DNA of 64,000 nt from Oscillospiraceae bacterium (GTDB taxonomy: Bacteria; Bacillota; Clostridia; Christensenellales; Aristaeellaceae): contig JAISWI010000063.1 in assembly GCA_031270865.1 (NCBI GenBank), positions 1 through 64,000 on the forward strand, read 5' to 3'. Below the pieces are notes generated by a model. The model saw only the letters and a list, made by a program, of their open reading frames with translations, was not told the origin of the DNA and did no database searches. A program made the translations under genes and the position numbers. How positions within the stretch are numbered: position 1 is the first letter of the stretch; each line of letters opens with the position of its first letter. Shown in pieces: positions 62,394 through 64,000 of this stretch.

Positions 62394-63119
62394 ATGGCGG
62401 GAAAGGCGGTACAGGCGGCGCAGGCCGCGCCGGAGCGTCTAGAGTGGGCGGCGCCCTCGCTGATGTGCCTGGATTATCTGCGGACGCGGGAACAACTGGA
62501 GGTCGTCTCGCGCCGCGCGGCGTGGGGACATGTGGACGTGATGGACGGGCGCTTCGCGCCAAACCTGACCGTCACGCCCGACTTGGTACGCGCGTTCCGA
62601 CGCGTGACCGACATGCCGCTGGACGCGCACCTGATGACCGTCGAGCCGGCGCTGTGGATAGAGCGGTTTGCCGAGGCCGGGGTCACCGCGATAACGCTGC
62701 ACGCGGAGACCATCGCCGGCGACGCGTTCCGGCTGTTCGACCGGATCGAGGCGCTGGGACGCGCTCCCGGATTGGCGTTATGCCCGGCGACGACGGTCGG
62801 CTCGGCCAAACACCTGCTGGAGCGCGCGCGGCTGCTGACCATCATGACCGTGGACATCGGCTACGCGGGCTCGCCGTTCATACCCGGGATGCTCAGGAAG
62901 ATTGAGGAGGCGCGGGCGTTCCGCGAGCGCGAGGGCCTGGATTACACAATACTGGCGGACGGCGGGTGCGGCGCGAGGACGTTCAAACAGCTGCGGGAGG
63001 CTGGCGTTGACCGCTATGTGCTGGGAAGCGCGTTGTTCGGCAGGACTGAGGCGGAGGAAAGCCTCGACGCCGCGTTCGACGCGCTGGAAAGGGAATATGG
63101 TGAGCGGGGCAATGGGTGA
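62394..63119 (+). CDS. Ribulose-phosphate 3-epimerase family, D-allulose-6-phosphate epimerase (AlsE)-like
   Basis: 241 residues, TIM barrel. Catalytic and metal residues are visible: APSLMCLDYL, HVDVMDGRFAPNLT (His, Asp), PLDAHLMTVEPALW (His) and ILADGGCGARTF (Asp). Compared with Rpe, the stretches SLMCLDYLRTREQLE, ETIAGDAFRLFDRIEALG and MTVDIGYAGSPFIPGML are closer to E. coli AlsE, which converts D-allulose 6-P to fructose 6-P. With the DeoR regulator and RpiB this suggests an allose/allulose-type pathway, but ordinary pentose-phosphate Rpe is not excluded. GGAGGTG lies before ATG 62394. Confidence 0.85.
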   Translation: MAGKAVQAAQAAPERLEWAAPSLMCLDYLRTREQLEVVSRRAAWGHVDVMDGRFAPNLTVTPDLVRAFRRVTDMPLDAHLMTVEPALWIERFAEAGVTAITLHAETIAGDAFRLFDRIEALGRAPGLALCPATTVGSAKHLLERARLLTIMTVDIGYAGSPFIPGMLRKIEEARAFREREGLDYTILADGGCGARTFKQLREAGVDRYVLGSALFGRTEAEESLDAAFDALEREYGERGNG

Positions 63120-63573
63120 TATAAGGAGGCTCGGGTTCGCGTGTGACCACGCCGGGTTGCCGCTGAAGGAGGCTGTCATGGCGCGCGCGGCCAGCCGGGG
63201 ACTGGAGATCGCCGACTACGGAGCGTACAGCGCGGACCGCGTAGACTACAACGACTACGCGGAGCGGGCCGCCCGCGCCGTCGTGTCGGGCGAGGTTGAC
63301 GCCGCCGTGTTGGTGTGCGGCACGGGGCTGGGCATGTCGATGACTGCCAACAAGGTCCGAGGCGTCCGCTGCGCCGCCGTCAGCGACCCGTATACCGCGC
63401 GGATGGCCAAGGCGCATAACAACGCCAACGCGCTGGCTATCGGGGCGCGAGTGGTCGGCGTAGACCTGGCAAAGATGATCGTTGACGAGTGGCTGGACGC
63501 GGAGTATGAGCCGCGCCACCAGCCTAGACTGGATAAGCTGGCCGGGCTGGAAGCGCGGGAACGTCTGTCATGA
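63112..63573 (+). CDS. rpiB: Ribose-5-phosphate/allose-6-phosphate isomerase B family
   Basis: 153 residues. RRLGFACDHAGLPLKEAV at the N-terminus, active-site Cys in LVCGTGLGMSMTANKVRGVR and the conserved AHNNANALAIGARVVG with its His. RpiB interconverts ribose 5-P and ribulose 5-P, and in some operons D-allose 6-P and D-allulose 6-P. ATG 63112 overlaps the epimerase stop by 8 bp; ATG 63097 is an alternative start. Together with the AlsE-like epimerase this would complete allose 6-P to fructose 6-P. Confidence 0.92.
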   Translation: MGDIRRLGFACDHAGLPLKEAVMARAASRGLEIADYGAYSADRVDYNDYAERAARAVVSGEVDAAVLVCGTGLGMSMTANKVRGVRCAAVSDPYTARMAKAHNNANALAIGARVVGVDLAKMIVDEWLDAEYEPRHQPRLDKLAGLEARERLS

Positions 63574-63593
63574 TTGGTGTGGTTTAGTTGGGA

Positions 63594-64000
63594 GTGATAC
63601 TGGAACTGCGCGGGCTTACCAAGCGGTTCGGGCAGGGCGAGGCCGTGCTGGAGGACGTGAGCCTCCGGATCAACGAGGGCGAGATATTCGGCCTGATAGG
63701 TAAGAGCGGCGCGGGCAAGAGCACGCTGGCGCGATGCGTGAACTACCTGGAGGAGCCATCCGGCGGCGAGGTGGTGTTCGCGGGGCGGGAGCTGGGTAAG
63801 CTGCCGCGCGGCGAGCTGTATGAGGCGCGGCGGTCGATGGGCATGGTCTTTCAGCAGTTCAACCTGCTCATGCAGCGCAGCGTGATCGGGAACGTCTGCT
63901 TCCCGATGGAGATATCCGGCTGGAAACGCCGCGCGGCGCGGTCGCGGGCGCTGGAGCTGCTGGAGACGGTCGGGCTGTCCGATAAAGCGGACGAGTACCC
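63594..64000 (+). CDS. ABC transporter ATP-binding protein, methionine (MetN)-like, truncated by window end
   Basis: About 135 residues visible. VILELRGLTKRFGQGEAVLE, Walker A LIGKSGAGKSTLARCVNYLE, and Q-loop GMVFQQFNLLMQRSVIGNVC match the MetN branch (NLL-x-x-R-SV-x-x-NV). It probably imports D/L-methionine with a permease and a lipoprotein lying beyond the window. The start is uncertain: GTG 63594 or TTG 63588, about 20 bp after rpiB, without a clear ribosome-binding site. Confidence 0.8.
   Translation, partial: MILELRGLTKRFGQGEAVLEDVSLRINEGEIFGLIGKSGAGKSTLARCVNYLEEPSGGEVVFAGRELGKLPRGELYEARRSMGMVFQQFNLLMQRSVIGNVCFPMEISGWKRRAARSRALELLETVGLSDKADEY

Overview
The window is a GC-rich chromosomal segment of a Gram-positive (Firmicutes) bacterium, most likely a member of the Clostridia. 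Supporting evidence: strong Shine-Dalgarno sites (GGAGG) before most genes, sigma-A type promoters (TTGACA-17-TATAAT), HPr kinase, an EF-P/Xaa-Pro peptidase pair, a CD1247-type zinc-ribbon protein, a PLP decarboxylase next to thymidylate kinase (as in yaaO-tmk), and an ECF sigma factor paired with a DUF4349 anti-sigma protein. A lineage near Christensenellales is only a guess. No rRNA, phage, CRISPR array or sporulation gene cluster was recognised.

Layout. 1-322: copy of a palindromic repeat. 323-4628: CorA-like transporter, MurA, a cysteine-poor ArsC/Spx-fold protein and an AlkZ-like protein. 4684-7960: ffh-rpsP-khpA-rimM-trmD translation cluster without rplS. 8022-14991: secreted protein, aconitase-type hydratase, isocitrate dehydrogenase and topoisomerase III. 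14970-18885 (minus): three-gene redox operon (OYE-type oxidoreductase, SDR, fumarate-reductase-type flavoprotein). 19091-23195: alpha/beta hydrolase, membrane MurF, Ddl and a small membrane protein. 23164-31110 (minus): guaA, divergent ROK protein, Cof phosphatase, HprK, ROK glucokinase, RsmG and MFS transporter. 31240-36319: phosphatase, then PotR-PotABCD polyamine uptake. 36325-36611: second, complete palindromic element. 36630-41301 (minus): beta-lactamase-like hydrolase, decarboxylase, HAD phosphatase fused to thymidylate kinase, and MnmA. 41427-43177 (minus): AT-richer DNA-modification island (C5 methyltransferase with an HTH head, unknown 74-aa protein, Vsr). 43382-50562: RNA methyltransferase, URO-D-like enzyme, glycosyltransferase, GlyRS, zinc ribbon, EF-P and PepP. 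50812-58666: PQQ-propeller surface protein, repeat-rich gap, GlpK, sigma/anti-sigma pair, third repeat relic and a prealbumin-like protein. 58802-60616: fucose isomerase. 60866-61505: six tRNA genes. 61623-64000: DeoR regulator, AlsE-like epimerase, RpiB and a truncated MetN-like ATPase.

Coherent themes are cell-wall precursor synthesis (MurA, MurF, Ddl), polyamine handling (PotABCD, and possibly the decarboxylase), carbon control (HprK, glucokinase, DeoR with epimerase and isomerase) and RNA modification. No complete, clearly new system could be demonstrated. The best leads are the HTH-methyltransferase/unknown ORF/Vsr module, the redox trio with unknown substrate, the HAD-thymidylate kinase fusion, two genes whose promoters predict leaderless mRNAs, and a palindromic repeat family with arms up to 83 bp.
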